Shown here one piece after another: positions 1 to 12,905 of a DNA stretch of 64,000 bases. The notes under the pieces are model-generated. The model searched no databases. It worked only from the letters and a program-made list of their open reading frames with translations, and was not told where the DNA came from. The stretch lies in the NCBI RefSeq assembly GCF_003597395.2, contig NC_133771.1, forward strand, positions 124,047,783 to 124,111,782, given 5' to 3'. A program made the position numbers and the translations under genes. Position 1 is the stretch's first letter; every line of letters starts with the position of its first letter. The stretch is from Chelonoidis abingdonii (taxonomy: Eukaryota; Chordata; Testudines; Testudinidae).

Positions 1-3000
1 TGCTATGCCACCTGGGGGGGTCCTCCCATGGCTGGCTAAATTGGTTTGGGGGCCACTTACCACTGGCAATATGTTGCAAAGTAGCCCAAAGATAGAAGAA
101 ACCGGGCCAATTCATTCATCAATAGGAAGTATCCACACTTAATACAGAGCATTATGTACTTAAATAGCAAAGTATCAAAATAATTGGCATAATGTGAAAG
201 GGACCATCTCCTAAATGGCTTCAGTGAACATTTTATCCAAAGGATCTTCATGTGGTCATTCTTGCAGCTTAATTACTGTGGTTTAATATTGCAGTTAAAA
301 AAGGCCTGGAAGAAGTAGTTGATTCTCAGGCTCATACTGAAAGATAATTATCACTGTAGGTACATAGAGGAAAAGCACCTCTAATTAAATGATTCATGTA
401 ACATAAATTAATACTATGATTTGAATAAAGTGCTTCTGATTTTCTATTATACTATTTCCTATTTATACTGTTTATAAGAGCAGCAAGTTGCATATTGAAA
501 TATCAATTTACATGTTAAATAATCTTTAAAAAATACAGACTTTCATTGTGTTAACAACTCAATAATTTCTGCAGGGTGGAAGTACTGCAGTATTGGATTG
601 GCTCAAGCCCACCAGCAATAGCGCCCCCCCGCACTCCCACCCCTCTCCAAAAGAAAAAGCAATGAGTATAACCTTGAACCTCATCATCATGAAAAGGGTG
701 TTCTGGCAGGAATTCATATAGAATACTCACATTTTATTCCCGTTTTAATCTCATCTCAGTCTCTGTGAGGGTTTTTGACAAGACATTAGCCATTATGCCA
801 ATACCTTGGAAAACAAGAATGCTAATTAGCAGCTTGAGACATCCAGGGAAAGGGGGTAAAGTAGGCAATTAATATCCAACTGCGTGAGGTTGGCAGTGTC
901 CTTTGAGCAAGAGAAGAAAGTGTGAAAGTTACTGTAGTGAATTACTGTCTATGAATTGTCTGGACTCTTTAGAAAATGCAATTATTTTCTGTGCATTGGA
1001 TTTGCTTTAAAGAATCCCATTAATGAGACAATACAGTGAATCAAGTAAACAAGAAAATCAGAACATCAGAACTGAAAACATCAAGAAATGATCATGTTAT
1101 GTTTTTCAAGAAACACACGGAAGATAGTCAGTCCACCATTCCCAAGAGCAGGGGAGAGCTCCACAGCCAGATATATGCAGGCTGGATGTATTTGGTGTTG
1201 CTTTCAGGCCTCCCCAAAAGACCAAATTATTTATTCATTTAGCATGTATACTCAACTCAGAGAGGGATATTTCAAAGGCATAAGTGGGAGATAGCTAACA
1301 AACTCCCATTGACAGAATATAGGAGTTGGTTGCCTAAGCATTCCTTGTGCCTTTGAAAATCTCCCCCTGCAATATCTTGGTCCTCTGAAAAATTTGGCTC
1401 TCCTGTAAATACCAAAACATTCCATCTAATCTATCTATGCACTTCTAATCTTCCTGTCACCATAGTAACTAGGCTCCCTATCAATGGGCTAAATAGTAGC
1501 TAACAGTACTGTACTGTACAATATGGTAGCTAATAGTATATGGTTAAAAAATAAATGTGTAAACTGATACACTCTGAGGAGACTACCATGGAGTAATGAC
1601 AGAATACCCTCATGGACTAACATCAGTTTTCTGTGGATCAGTTTCATTCATCATCACAGAACTGAGCTGAAGCTAAATATTCAGTTAACCTCAGACTTAG
1701 GGTTTCTTTGGTTTGCTCACATCTGACAGTTGGTATTCTATACAGCTGAAAATTCAAAACATGTATAATTTCGCATCAAGTTTACATGAAGCCTAATTGT
1801 TACATGCTCCATGGTACCTTTTTTTGGCAGGGAAGGGGGTTTGTTCCAGAGAGGAGGCAAAGGGGAGAAGAAAATAATAACATTAAGATCCCAAGTATGA
1901 AGCAGATTGGAATTGTTGATTAATATTTAATCTCCTCTAATCTTTTCCTGACTCTTGAAACATTGCTAAAATAAAATCAGTAAAGGTAAAGTGCACTAGT
2001 ACATTAAAGGATCAATGACTAACTGAACACTATTAGTTAGCTTGATCAGATATTTTTAGAGCACTATCATGTTTGAAAATTCACAGAGACATGAAGTACT
2101 TGTACTTTGTAAATCATACTTAGAAAATTAATTTCCATTTTTCATTACAGTGGTGCCACTCATGCTGTCATCATTAAAGTAAGTCTGTAATTCCATTATG
2201 CTGTAAATGGGGCTTCATTTTTAGAGCAGAAATAAAGTTTAAAACTAACCATTGGCATCCTAATCACTTCTGTACTTAGTGGTCCATATTTATTCTCTAG
2301 AAAAGTGCTGTCAATTATCTTGACCTTCTGTAGCTTTTATTTTAAACCTTTTTGCACTGGATCTTGGGTTGCATTAATTGATATATGATGGATAAAATGA
2401 AGCAAATAGACAAAAGAGCATGAACCCTTTGTTTTAGAATGCTTTGATATACTCACAGAACTAAAATATGCTTAATTTTTCATCAGTTTACAGTTCCTTG
2501 ATACTTGGAACAAACATGTCCCTGGTCCTGTAATGAGCTCTGTGTAAGCACAGAGGTATGGCTATGCAGTGCTCGTTGCAAGGTTGAGGCCTGTGGTAGG
2601 TGTTGGCTACACTATGTTGCTGGTGGTCTTTTCATTCTTAGCTGTATACTGCCTCATCGTTTTAGATTAGCCACGCCTTCCCAGACACTCAGAAATTGTA
2701 GACACAAACTCAAGTTTCCCAACCTTCCTATGGTTAGGTAAGACTGCTTTGAGACCTTAAGAGAAAGTTGTTACATAGTACAATTCATTCTGCTGTCCCT
2801 AGTATTAATAGATTATATTTACAGTGTTCTGTGCTCCTATGACAAAATGAATTTCATTCTTAATCAATCTATTGAATGCAGCATCTGATAGTATTTTTGT
2901 CTATTTAAAGGAATAGTGCTATCAAACAAAGTTATGCTGTTTATTGCTTATTGTAAATATAAAAAGGATTTACACAATATATTTTTAAATATTACATCTC

Positions 3001-3845
3001 TACCTTAAATCTTAAAAGAAAATGGTTACAAAAATAAAGATAAGGAAGAAATCACAAAATCTCTTCTTGTGACAAAACATCTCTGAATTTATCTTTGCAA
3101 GAACAGGATAAATTCCTTCCGTCACTTCTTCCTTTTCCTGAAAACTCAATATTTTAAAGAATATTCTTTTTACTTAAGAAATATGTGTTTTAACAAAGGC
3201 TGGATTCAAATTCAGAGCTGGTGCAAGAGGTACATCAGGTCTGAATTTGATCCAGTATGTTTTCCCCAATTTAATTTTCTTCTAAGTTTAAGAGAACTTT
3301 TTTTTCCAGTTGTGCTCCTTCTATTCCACTCTCCTATTCCTAAATTTATTTTGATAAATTGTATGAACTGCAGAATACACACTGTCATTTAAACTAAGTT
3401 TCTAGCCCTATTGGTTTCAGAAATAAACTTTAAAAAATGTTACAATAGTGCAGTCGTCGCAGTGTTTTCTTGAGTCTTCAGACAGCCTGGAAAATAGCTC
3501 TGAGAGGCGTGACTGGATCCACTCTTCATTAATCCAACTGTCAGCATTAATGCTCATTGCTGATAATTTTAACAGATACAGGAGGGAAAAGATTGGGAGT
3601 GAAACCCACAAGGGAGACATCGGAGATGGCTGAAGGGAAGAAGATGCAGAAGGGAAAAAAGGAGAGACACAAAGACAATGGAATGATAGAAAAAGGAGGC
3701 TGAGGAGGAAAAGGAAAAAAATGACAGAAATAATAATGGTCCTAAAGATGAAATTATTTTCCCAGTGAATGGTGCTGAATGTGACAATAAGACACTAAGG
3801 ACAACATTTTCAAAGGCAGCTAAGTCCTATTTTCCAGAAGTCATG

Positions 3846-3955
3846 TAGATATTTAAGGCCAAATTTTTAAAGGTATGTAGGTGCCTAAAGATGCAGATAG
3901 GTGCCTAGATATATTTGAAACCTCCATTAGACACCTAAGACCCATCAGAATAGTT
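3846..3955. repeat. Degraded palindromic MITE (GCCTAA family)
   Basis: Repeated AGGTGCCTA words on one side and ACACCTAAG on the other form an imperfect inverted repeat. It resembles a small palindromic DNA-transposon family common in turtles and other sauropsids. The ends are eroded and no target duplication was defined. Confidence 0.45.
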
Positions 3956-4248
3956 TGAAAATTTTACTCTTTAAATTTTTACCCTAAACAAATAATAGCT
4001 AAAAGTCATCATCTACCTTGATTTTTATGGATATGCTCTATTGACAGAAGTGGGAGTTCTGCTGTCCCTAGGTGGTAATATGTAGTCCTAAATATAAGCC
4101 ACAGCCCACCTGTGAAGGGGCACACCCTTACTCTAGAAGAGAGGAAACAAGCCAGCTCTTCTGGTCTTGTTCAACATTAACCAGGCACACCTGTAAGGCT
4201 TGTGCTGCCTGGTGGGGGTGGTGAGCTTAAAAAGGAATATCCACTCTT

Positions 4249-4668
4249 CCCCCCCCCCCATCCCCAAAGGAAGTGGTGAATAGGAAAAAGGCTGCTGTAT
4301 GTTAGAGATGGACTAGTCAAGAGGGAAACAGTCACAGGCCTCACTATTCCTGATACTGGATGGACCAGCCTTGAAGCAGGGTGCCCCAAGAAGGCAGCTG
4401 ATGGTAGACCCTAGTTAGAGATACTATACCAGCTGATAAGTTAAGCTCCAAGGGGGTGACCCCAAAAGACCACCTAAGATACACACTTCTCTTGCCTTTC
4501 TTTTCCTCTGATTTCCCCCCCCCCCCCTTTCAAGGGAAAAGGAGAAAAAGACCTTTTTGTTTGTTTGTTTGTAGAACCCCTTGTGTGCTGCAAACAGAGG
4601 AAGGATGTTACAAACAACTTGAATTGGGGTCTGGTGGGGACTGAACCTTATCTCTCCCCCCCCCCCCC
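4249..4668. repeat. Three C homopolymer tracts
   Basis: C runs at 4249-4259 (11), 4515-4527 (13) and 4656-4668 (13) lie in a moderately GC-rich stretch. These are slippage-prone and may be length errors in the assembly. A comparable 16-C run is at 29421-29436. Confidence 0.8.
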
Positions 4669-7506
4669 AATTAAAAATAGGAATTTCCATTAAATGAGCT
4701 TGACTCTCATTTACTATCATGAGGTCATCGCTCTCATGCACCCCTCTCAGGAGCTTGTGTTCACAGTTCCCCAGGCACTGCAAGAGATTGTTTACCAGTA
4801 ATACAGATACAAGTGAAGAAGTGGTGCTAGGGGATATATATATACAGAAAGAGAAAGAGGTTGTAGGAGACATGGGCCTGAATGTGTTCAGTGGTGTTCT
4901 TGGTTCCTCCCAAAAGAACCTTTGAAACGTTAGCAGGAAAACTAAAAAAACCTGTATAAGAGTATTTTATTTTAAATATGGACATACTATTTAAAGAATG
5001 CTCTATCAAAACACTAAATTGACTAATTAAAAACACCATTGATAGTGTTCTTTTAATATAATTTACTGTAGGTGTGTATTATTTATATTTTAGTACTGGT
5101 CATGTCCTTGGCACTATACTGCATACAGAAATAAAGCCAGTCTTGGTACCAAAGAGTTCATAATCTAAAAGACAAACACTTAACACTGCAGGATGTAGTT
5201 GGAAAACTAAACTGGAATGACCTAATGCTTGCTTTTTTTTCCTCTAAAGTGATAAACACACTTCTTGTGGGCATTATGGAAAAACTGGTTTAAGAGGGAC
5301 TTCAGTTCACCAGGCTGTCACTCTTTCCTCACTGGAGTCAGGATGGAGTAGTATAAGTCCATTATAATCTACAAATCAATAAAATGGATAGCTGATCTTT
5401 GTCAAATATTTAGGACTTTCTCTGGGGGACAGATCAAACAAGCATCTAGAATGATGTTCTGCTTCTAGCAATACCCCACATTAGACTGTTCATAGGAAGA
5501 TGAAAATAAAATATAATTCATGTGACTATTTGAGTGGTACTATACTAATATATTATAAAGGATTGGGGAGAATTCTTTCCTAACTCTGGATAGTTATGCC
5601 ACCCAAGAATGAGGACTGATAGCCTTTGTAATTTTCGTTTCTTCTAGTATGGAACTACCTTTTTGGCTCCTCCCAATGCTTAGCTGGAATTCTATATGGG
5701 CCTGTTTTACTGGGAGTTTGTGTTTTCCTTCCTTGAAGTTGGGACAAGAAATGGGGTTAAAACATCACATCAGCAGAATGGTTATGTGTGTTTCTTCAAC
5801 TGATATTGTAATAATTGTTCTAGTTCTGTGTCTCCTCAGTTTTAGAATAATCTTTGGGTGGGAGAACATGGTTGTTTCAGAAGACTTTCAGTTGAGGGTT
5901 GTTGTTGGTCATCGTCTCCTTTTCTTCTTGCTGTCAAAGTGGAATTCTGCTTTCATTCTGCTGGACTAGATGGACTTATTCATGGGTTCTGACTTCTCTT
6001 CACAGTAGTGGATCCATAATATGAGAAGCCAAAATTATAGCTTTAAACACTGTAGTTATTTTGCCTTAAATTTCTGCTAGTTCTAAATCAAGCCATTTTA
6101 GACCTTTAAAATTTAAGTCCAATCTGTTTCTGATGATTCAAAACTGAAAGAACAACCATGTGATATGATTATAACAAGTAATAAATAAAACTTGGTGTTA
6201 GCCACCAGAGATTGCTGAATAAAAGTTTTCCCACTTTCTTAATGAGTCTGCCAGAGAGACAGGAGAATGGTGTAGTATTGTGGTGGAACTGTGATGTAGA
6301 AAAAATTACTAGAGAACTTGCTTTTGCTAAAATGTAGTGATTGGGAAACACTCAAAAGCTTTCTTCAACTAGTTAAATGTATTGTATTGTACTTATGACC
6401 ACCTTCTTATTGGTTTTGGGGCTCCTTGCAGATTGTTTCTCAGTGTGCATTTTAATACTTATTGACTGTTCTCCACATTATTATCCAGTCTGTGAGAGAT
6501 ATTGCATTGGCAATGGAAAATGCAATTGTTTAAAATCTGACAGAAAAATCTTCTCTTGAAGAGGTGGCTACCCAAATGAACAACAAAACTGCCAGTAAAA
6601 AAAGGGGGAGTGGTGGTGGTGCTGCTACTGCTACCAATAAGATATTGAAAAGAGTCAGAACAGTGGAGGTTCAACAGCAGAACTGTCAGTGCTAGAGGAA
6701 GAGGTGTTTACTTTTAAACATCAGACCAAAAAAAAAAAGTAAAAACAAATGGTAAGGAAAAACACGAATTGCAGAGAACAGTTCACATCATATGCACTGT
6801 TAACATATAAACTGGCATACTTGTGTATATGTGATGTTCAGTCATGCTTCATAATCAACTTCTGAAGATGTTATTTCAAAGTCCATGATGAAGGAGATGG
6901 TTTCAGTCATATGGGTTTTTCAATATTCAGTTAAAAAAATTTGGACAATGTGCCTGAGTAATGTGAGAATATAGACAATGGTCCTAGCCCCTCTTCCTCC
7001 TCTCTTCCAGTGTCAATACGTCTTTAAATTCAGTGCTTAACCCATAACTTCTGGTGTGTTGATTGGAATGAAAAAATAGTTTTCCTGCAACACACTGTGT
7101 GAGGTATACAAGTAACACCTTGGGTCCATGGGGCACAATTTGTCAGCTAGTGTTTACCCACCTAAATAGTCTGGTTGGTATATATGAAACATATACTCAG
7201 ATAATTTGAAAGTGTTGAGCTGTGATAATAGATAAATATTTATAGGTGAGGAGACTTGTCACCTAGGGAAATTAGTTTCCCCTTTGTTTCACCTGCCTTT
7301 GTGACACCACGACACCTGTACGCTCGAGACAGGGTAATATATAGTCATCTCTAGTGACATCACTATTTTTCCAATAGTGCAATTTTTATATACTAAATAA
7401 TGTGTTTCTGCTACCGACTTACCGGTCACATGGCATCAACCTGCGTGAAAAGTGAGAGAGAAATTTAAAAAAAGTATTGTAGTACATGAACATGCAATGT
7501 TCTATT

Positions 7507-7529
7507 AAAAAAAAAAAAAAAAAAAAAAA
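7507..7529. repeat. A homopolymer, 23 bp
   Basis: An uninterrupted run of 23 A. It could be the tail of an unrecognised retroposed copy, but no parent sequence was identified upstream. Confidence 0.8.
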
Positions 7530-9034
7530 GGTCCTTCCTAGCTCCTCTGGTTAATTTCATTATTAATATTTCTGGTTTAATCTATACAATGCTTTGCACC
7601 AATTTTAATTAACAGTGTCAAAGAAAAAAGACAAATGCTTCAAAAAATGTTAAGATATGTGGAATGTGAACTGTACAAATCACTTTTTGAGGAGAATTCT
7701 CAAATTCTTGATTGAAGGTAAACTTTTTTAGGAGAATTTAGACATGTCCTACAGTGGTTGCAAAAGGATATTACAGTCAGTGTGAAGAATAGATTAGACT
7801 GGAAAAATAAAGTTGGTAGCGTTCTTTCAAGCTCCACCCACAAAATAGGGTCCATCAACTGAAATTATCAAAATGAGACATTGCACACAGTGTATTTTGC
7901 TGTTGTTTAAATATGATTGTATATATTCTCTAACTCTACTGAGTGTATGTTCTCTGAGCTCTTGAACTTGGCTCCTCAGTGGGGCTTGAATAGGCCCATA
8001 GGCTCTGCAAGGCAAATTGGGATTGGCTCCTTTCCAACTGAGTTAAAAACCTACGTAGTAGTATCTTCAAATACCACACACCTGTGAATCCAGAATGATA
8101 CATCACTCATAGTAGATTATGTTATTCCTCACATAAGAAAGGAGAGGGATGATCACAGATCTTCACAATGTTGACATCTTAAATGATCATAGCTGCCATT
8201 AGCTGGGCATCTGAGTTAACACCTCACTGAGATGAATGGAACTATTGTTACAGACTCTCTGCAGACTTGGGTGGCTCTTAGGTAGTTACACTTTTATGTG
8301 TTTCAGTTTTCTTCTCAACCATAACAGTTTAAGAGATCATTTAAGAAAAAAAAATAAAAGCTGAGATTCTGTAGAACAAGACAGCAGCTTGCAATAGGCA
8401 CCAGTATGGTGGAAATAGCTTGTACATGCCCATACAAGACCTGCATGCAGAGATATAGCTAACAATTAAATCTGTAGATACATTAGCTTTTCTTTCCACT
8501 GTGCCTGTGATATTATGCAACTTTCCCAAGAGATAACATGCAATTACACACAATATGATCATTAACGTTATCAAAGCAGTCAAGACAACTCTCCAGCAGT
8601 GCGCTAATAAAGGCCTGATGAAGACTAAAAATGCCTGTCAGTACAACATAAGAAATGTTGCCTCCATGTATGTGCTTGCATATGCTTGTGCTGAGATCAG
8701 GGAGAAAGTAAGAGAAGTACTAGCAGTTCATGATGGAGGTTTAGAACAATAATAATGCAGCTACGTCCAGAGTTGCAAAGTAGCATGCAGAGTATTGACA
8801 ACTGAGGAAGATGTGGGGGATGATGTTACTGCTGTGTCTATTATGTGCTGATGAGGGATGTCATCAAGTTTGCAAAAGAAATGTCTTGTACACCACAGTC
8901 ATGCTGGTTAATGCATGAAGATCATGAGATGCAGGATCTTTTTTTTTTTGGAAGCCCTATTAATTTAGGGTCCAACTTGCTTTTGGGAAGCAAGCAGTTT
9001 CAGTGCCTCATTGGTCCTTTATAATGGTCAAACT

Positions 9035-9195
9035 CAGGGGCGGCTCCAGGCCCCAGCATGCTAAGCACGTGCTTGGGGTGGCATGCCGCAGGGGGCACTC
9101 TGCCGGTCACCGGGAGGGTGGCAGGCGGCTCCAGTGGACCTCCCCTGCTGCATGCTGCCCTGCTTGGGGCGTCGAAATGTCTAGAGCCGCCCCTG
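9035..9195. mobile_element. Non-autonomous hAT element (161 bp)
   Basis: The terminal inverted repeats are CAGGGGCGGCTCCA at the left and TAGAGCCGCCCCTG at the right. The flanking 8-mers GTCAAACT and AGTAAACT agree at five positions, consistent with an old 8-bp hAT target duplication. No coding capacity. It lies about 0.5 kb upstream of the CpG island, so it may sit in the proximal promoter region. Confidence 0.75.
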
Positions 9196-9427
9196 AGTAA
9201 ACTCTTACTGCCAGCAAGTCACAGTGCTTAGTGACACGTGGGAAACAATATTTGTGGAGAGAAAGCACATAAGGAACAGGGAACAGCATCTTCTGGTTCC
9301 TTCTTTAGCCATGGCTTGAAAGCGTTGGGGACTGGTCAGTGTTTCTTCCAAGGATAGGGAGTAACTAATGCCTGTGGTGGGAAAGTGCAAGGAAAGAGGA
9401 CAGAGTCATTAGCTGTTTTTACATGCG

Positions 9428-9510
9428 TGTATAGTGCCTAGCAGATTGGGCCTTCAACTGTATTTGGGTCCTCTGTGCGTTATCCTAATACAAAGATTAA
9501 ATAACAATAG
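9428..9510 (+). repeat. 3' tail of a CR1/L3-type or MIR-type retroposon
   Basis: The stretch with AGTGCCTAGCA, then a 'CCTAATACAAAGATTAAATAA' type ending, resembles the 3' tail of L3-related elements. A similar ending occurs at 31310-31335 in this window. Only the tail is recognisable. Confidence 0.4.
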
Positions 9511-9763
9511 CAACAGGCCAAGTAAATGGGGGGTGGAACCAGAAAGATGGTACAGAGTTCAGTTGGGAAACAGAATGTGATTGGTGATAAGAGGGGGGAC
9601 AGGAGGCATGTCTGCGTGGGAAGATGCCATCAAGGCTCAGGAAGATTGGTAACTTGTATAATAATAAAAGTCTTCTATCAGGAGACGTAACTGTATTCTC
9701 CCCCCAGCACCCACCTCAGCACACACGGCGGCTCATGTCCACACGCCACAGCAGAGCAGCACG

Positions 9764-9782
9764 GCATGCTGGGAGTTGTAGT
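9764..9782 (-). promoter_or_regulatory. ZNF143/THAP11-type motif
   Basis: GCATGCTGGGAGTTGTAGT is, on the minus strand, ACTACAACTCCCAGCATGC. It is an essentially full match to the long ACTACAnnTCCCAGnATGC promoter element bound by ZNF143 (Staf). Its position at the edge of a CpG island is typical. Confidence 0.8.
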
Positions 9783-9846
9783 CCTTCTGCCTGCCCCGCC
9801 CCCGCGTCCCTCCCCGTGTCGGGCGGCGCGGAGGGGAGGGGGCGGG

Positions 9847-9859
9847 ACTACAGCTCCCG
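9847..9859 (+). promoter_or_regulatory. Second ZNF143-type motif, opposite orientation
   Basis: ACTACAGCTCCCG matches the ACTACAnnTCCC core on the plus strand, but lacks the CAGCATGC half. It lies 65 bp from the first motif and points the other way. Confidence 0.6.
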
Positions 9860-10720
9860 TCGGAACGGGGCCCTTCCCTTCAGCGCAGGCTGGGCATTGG
9901 CGGCGGGCTCCTTCCTCTCTCGGGTTTCCGTGGCTGATTGGGCGGTTGCTGCCTGGGGCTGGCTGGAGACGCTGCCGGGCGTCGGTGTTACGAAGCGCGC
10001 TGGGGGCAGCAGACGGAGCCGGCGGGACCTGCTGGACTAAGGCGGGGAGCGCAGGGCCCCATCCCGGGGGTGCAGCCGGTGCCTGGCGAGGAGCGAGCAG
10101 CTGGGCGAACCCTGCCCCGGCTCGAGGGCAGCAGCAGGGGCCGGGCTCCCTCCCTTCGCCACAGGGGGCGTGAGCGGCTGGGGAGGGGTTTGGTGCCCCC
10201 TGGGCACCGGCAGCCGTCGTGACCCCGCGCCGAAGATGAAGAGGTGGCTGTTGCCGCTGCTGGGTCTGGCTGCCGGGGCCAAGCCTGGCTAAGGGCAGAG
10301 CCGGGGGAAAGGGAGCGGAGCGGTCCCCGCGCTGCGCCGTGCGCAGGGCTCCTCTCACCTGGGCTTGGCAACGAGCCGCGGCAGCTGCGAGGCCGTGTGA
10401 GCCCAAGCCCGTCCCTGTGCGCGTAGGTGTCAGGATGCGGGGTGGGACCCGACAGCCCCTCTGCCCCGCTGCGGGAAGCAGCCAGTGTCCCCACAGCGTC
10501 TGACTGAGCCGTTTCTGAGTCAGAGGCGGTGGGAGACGGTGTCGGGGAAGGGAGACTCTGTATGGAGAAGACGATGGGGCGGAAGAGTCCTGGGCGGAGA
10601 GACACATGCTATACGCAGTGAGTCCTCTTTTGGGGGGTGGCAGAAAACCGGCTGCCACGCGAGATCGAGCCCGAGGAACGGCATGAGGAAACGGTACGTA
10701 CCTGTTGTCTAGAAGGACTT

Positions 10721-11636
10721 GGGTTTGAAAACCGCCACCCACACACCTCCGGACGCTGACACCGCCCACTGTCCAAAACCAGGGGTGAGGAAGAGGAGAA
10801 GAAATTTCTCTTTTTATGCGTGTATGAAAAGGATGTGGACGGGCTCCAACGGTGTCCATTTCTGCCAAGGACAGGCACTGATTCTGCTTCCTCTCTGCTC
10901 GAACATTTTTTAGTTTTATGGAGGGGGGAGAATAGAAAATAATAAACAGTCACTTCCTCAGATCAACTATAAAAATTCACCTCCCCAGACGAACAAGAAG
11001 AAACAACAGCAAAGCACCCACTTTGCATTGAATCAGGCAGAAGAAATTCCTCTACAGTGTGTTTCTCCAAAGCTGGAGTTGCAGCTGGGGGTGTGTGTGC
11101 TTGCCTTGTGTGCTGTCTCTTTGAGGAGGTGGGGAGGATTTTCTCTTACGAATATACATTTTTCTTTTTGTGGTAAAACCTGCTGCCTGAAGGAATATTA
11201 TAACACATCTCTCTGAATGGGAGAGACTCAACTGGTGAACCTGTTTTTACCCAAAATGTTGATTCCCGGAGAAATCTGAGGGTGTGCTCTTTTGAGGAAA
11301 GAACAACCACTCCATTAAAGATGAACACTTTTTAAGTTTTGTGGACAACCAGTCTATTTTGTAATTTTTTTCTGGTTCCTGTTTTGTGATAAATTGCTCT
11401 TATAACCATAAAAGACTATTTTAAATCAGTTTGTACTTTTGGTGGGGAAGAAGGAATACCTCCCAAGCATTTCTAGTATGACAGCTTTGGTTTCTCAAGA
11501 GTTAATCAGGGCTTGTGTGATACGTTTACTACCATTCTGGTAACAAACTTGCCTTTAAAAAAAAAATTGGGGCTAGTGGGGAGGATTATCTTGTCAGAAG
11601 AATATCTTTGTTTTGGGGGTGTTTCCCTCATTACAG
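10721..11636 (+). other. Probable 5' UTR or first intron of ZDHHC14
   Basis: Sequence between the CpG island and the coding exon. It ends with an acceptor-like site, so at least part is probably a short 5' UTR intron. Several stop codons occur in the reading frame of the downstream exon, so coding does not extend far into it. No other gene or repeat was recognised here. Confidence 0.5.
11621..11636 (+). other. Candidate splice acceptor before the ZDHHC14 start
   Basis: GTTTCCCTCATTACAG has a pyrimidine-rich run and a final CAG eight bases upstream of the start codon. If used, the coding exon begins at 11637 and only seven untranslated bases precede the ATG in that exon. The alternative is an unspliced 5' UTR running from the CpG island. 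Confidence 0.5.
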
Positions 11637-11643
11637 TCCCTTG

Positions 11644-11894
11644 ATGACTCCTGGAGGTGGTAGTGGGCCCATGAAAGACTGTGAATACAGTCAGATCAGC
11701 ACACACAGCTCCTCATCTCCCATGGAGTCTCCCCATAAGAAAAAGAAAGCAGCTCCCAAGAGAAAATGGGAGGTTTTCCCTGGAAGAAACAAATTCTTTT
11801 GCAACGGAAGGATCATGATGGCCCGGCAGACTGGAGTCTTCTACCTGACTCTGGTTCTCATCTTGGTCACCAGTGGACTCTTCTTTGCATTTGA
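11644..11894 (+). CDS. ZDHHC14: ZDHHC14 first coding exon (palmitoyltransferase N-terminus)
   Basis: Encodes 83 complete codons plus two bases of the next. The peptide contains [11 protein letters not shown], then a serine-rich stretch and [10 protein letters not shown], then [20 protein letters not shown], and a hydrophobic helix at about residues 64-83. This is the N-terminus of ZDHHC14; ZDHHC18 and ZDHHC9 share only the WEVFPGRN part. ZDHHC14 is a multi-pass membrane enzyme that transfers palmitate to protein cysteines. The catalytic DHHC cysteine-rich domain is encoded by later exons not in this window. The exon ends at TTTGA followed by a perfect GTAAGT donor (11895-11900), in the phase expected if the next exon completes an Asp or Glu codon before CPYLA. 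The start was chosen to give [11 protein letters not shown], close to the human N-terminus as remembered. Its context is weak (T at -3, A at +4), and Met10 is an in-frame alternative. Confidence 0.93.
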
Positions 11895-12690
11895 GTAAGT
11901 GATGTTAAAGCCTTTGTTCCCTCCTACCCTCTTACTGCATGTATTAAATGAAAACTAGATACAGTACAGTTGAATTCATCCAGGTGTCATTGAGGATATT
12001 TGAATGAATTAAGATGATATAGTTTTTATAACTGATAAAAAATTCAATGTGATAGACATCAACGACACAACCTTGTTTTTGTTAAAGAATGTTCTGGGTA
12101 ACTGGCATTAGATAATCAATGTTGTACTGTAGTTGCTTTCATAATGGAATTATGCATTCTTATTACCATATACAGAAACATCAGAATAATAGCAGGAGTT
12201 AGGAAGTGGAGGAGCTGATGTAGGTGCTTGTCTATCTGTTAATTTCTCAAGAATCAGAATTGACATGCAAAAATGCCATCCACATTCTCAGAGTTGAGCA
12301 CAGAAAGATAACCTTCCTTTCACTAGACTATTTAGGATTACTTTTTTTTTTTTTAACTCTTATGAAGTTAGCTGTAATTGTTAGACTATCTGTCCTCTGT
12401 GTTTAAAAGGTCCAAATGATGTTTGTACATGTAGAGCCACCTATGTTTCAGTGATAATTTCAAATCTTCAGCATTCTATCAACATCTAGCTGGGTACAGT
12501 TTCTTCTGCTGTGTCAGTGTAAACTGTCTTCACATCAGTTTTTAGAGCCTAATTCTCCATTGCAATGATGTAAGGTGTATGCTGTATGCAGGGCAATGTG
12601 CAAAATATCAAATTGGAAGGTACTAAATTTTCCACTGTTTGCAGTGGTGAAATTGACTGCAAGATGCAGGACAGTGGAGAATTGCACACT

Positions 12691-12905
12691 TGGGCCTGGT
12701 CTACACACAGTTTTTATGCTAATTTTACTATTTCAGTTAGGGATGTGATTCTTTTTTTACTGGAATAATTAAATCAGTATAGCCCCCTTAAAGTGAACAG
12801 TTATAGCAGTATAACTTATTTTTCTACATTTCTAGGAATAAGCTACATCCATTATAAGTTATACTGATTTAATTACACACCTGGGGGTTGTGCTTCTTAG
12901 TTGTA
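12691..12905. repeat. MITE with GGCCTGGTCTACAC end
   Basis: The left end matches the GGCCTGGTCTACAC terminus shared by several turtle DNA-transposon families. Inside, AGTATAACTT words and TATAAGTTATACTG form an imperfect inverted repeat. The right end has decayed. Confidence 0.5.

Larger units (their letters stand above)
1..9034. other. Upstream flank of ZDHHC14, no gene recognised
   Basis: AT-rich sequence with only short, low-complexity or chance open frames. I see no exon pair, no conserved domain and no RNA gene. It carries a degraded MITE near 3.85 kb, three C homopolymers between 4.2 and 4.7 kb and an A homopolymer near 7.5 kb. Distal regulatory elements could be present but cannot be recognised without comparison to other species. 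Confidence 0.6.
9700..10720 (+). promoter_or_regulatory. CpG island, probable ZDHHC14 promoter and non-coding first exon
   Basis: About 1 kb that is strikingly GC-rich and CpG-dense in an otherwise AT-rich window, with several GGGCGG-type Sp1 boxes (for example near 9839) and no evident TATA box. It lies 0.9-1.9 kb upstream of the ZDHHC14 start codon in the same orientation. CpG-island promoters are usual for broadly expressed genes. The long open frames crossing it on both strands are what GC-rich sequence gives by chance. The transcription start and the donor of the first exon cannot be fixed from sequence alone. Confidence 0.8.

Noticed and set aside
5649..5969. 106-codon plus-strand open frame
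   Set aside because: Hydrophobic, AT-biased chance frame without domain, splice signals or similarity that I recognise.
9678..10868. 396-codon minus-strand open frame over the CpG island
   Set aside because: GC-rich sequence has few stops; several overlapping long frames exist on both strands, with proline, arginine and serine-rich composition and no domain.
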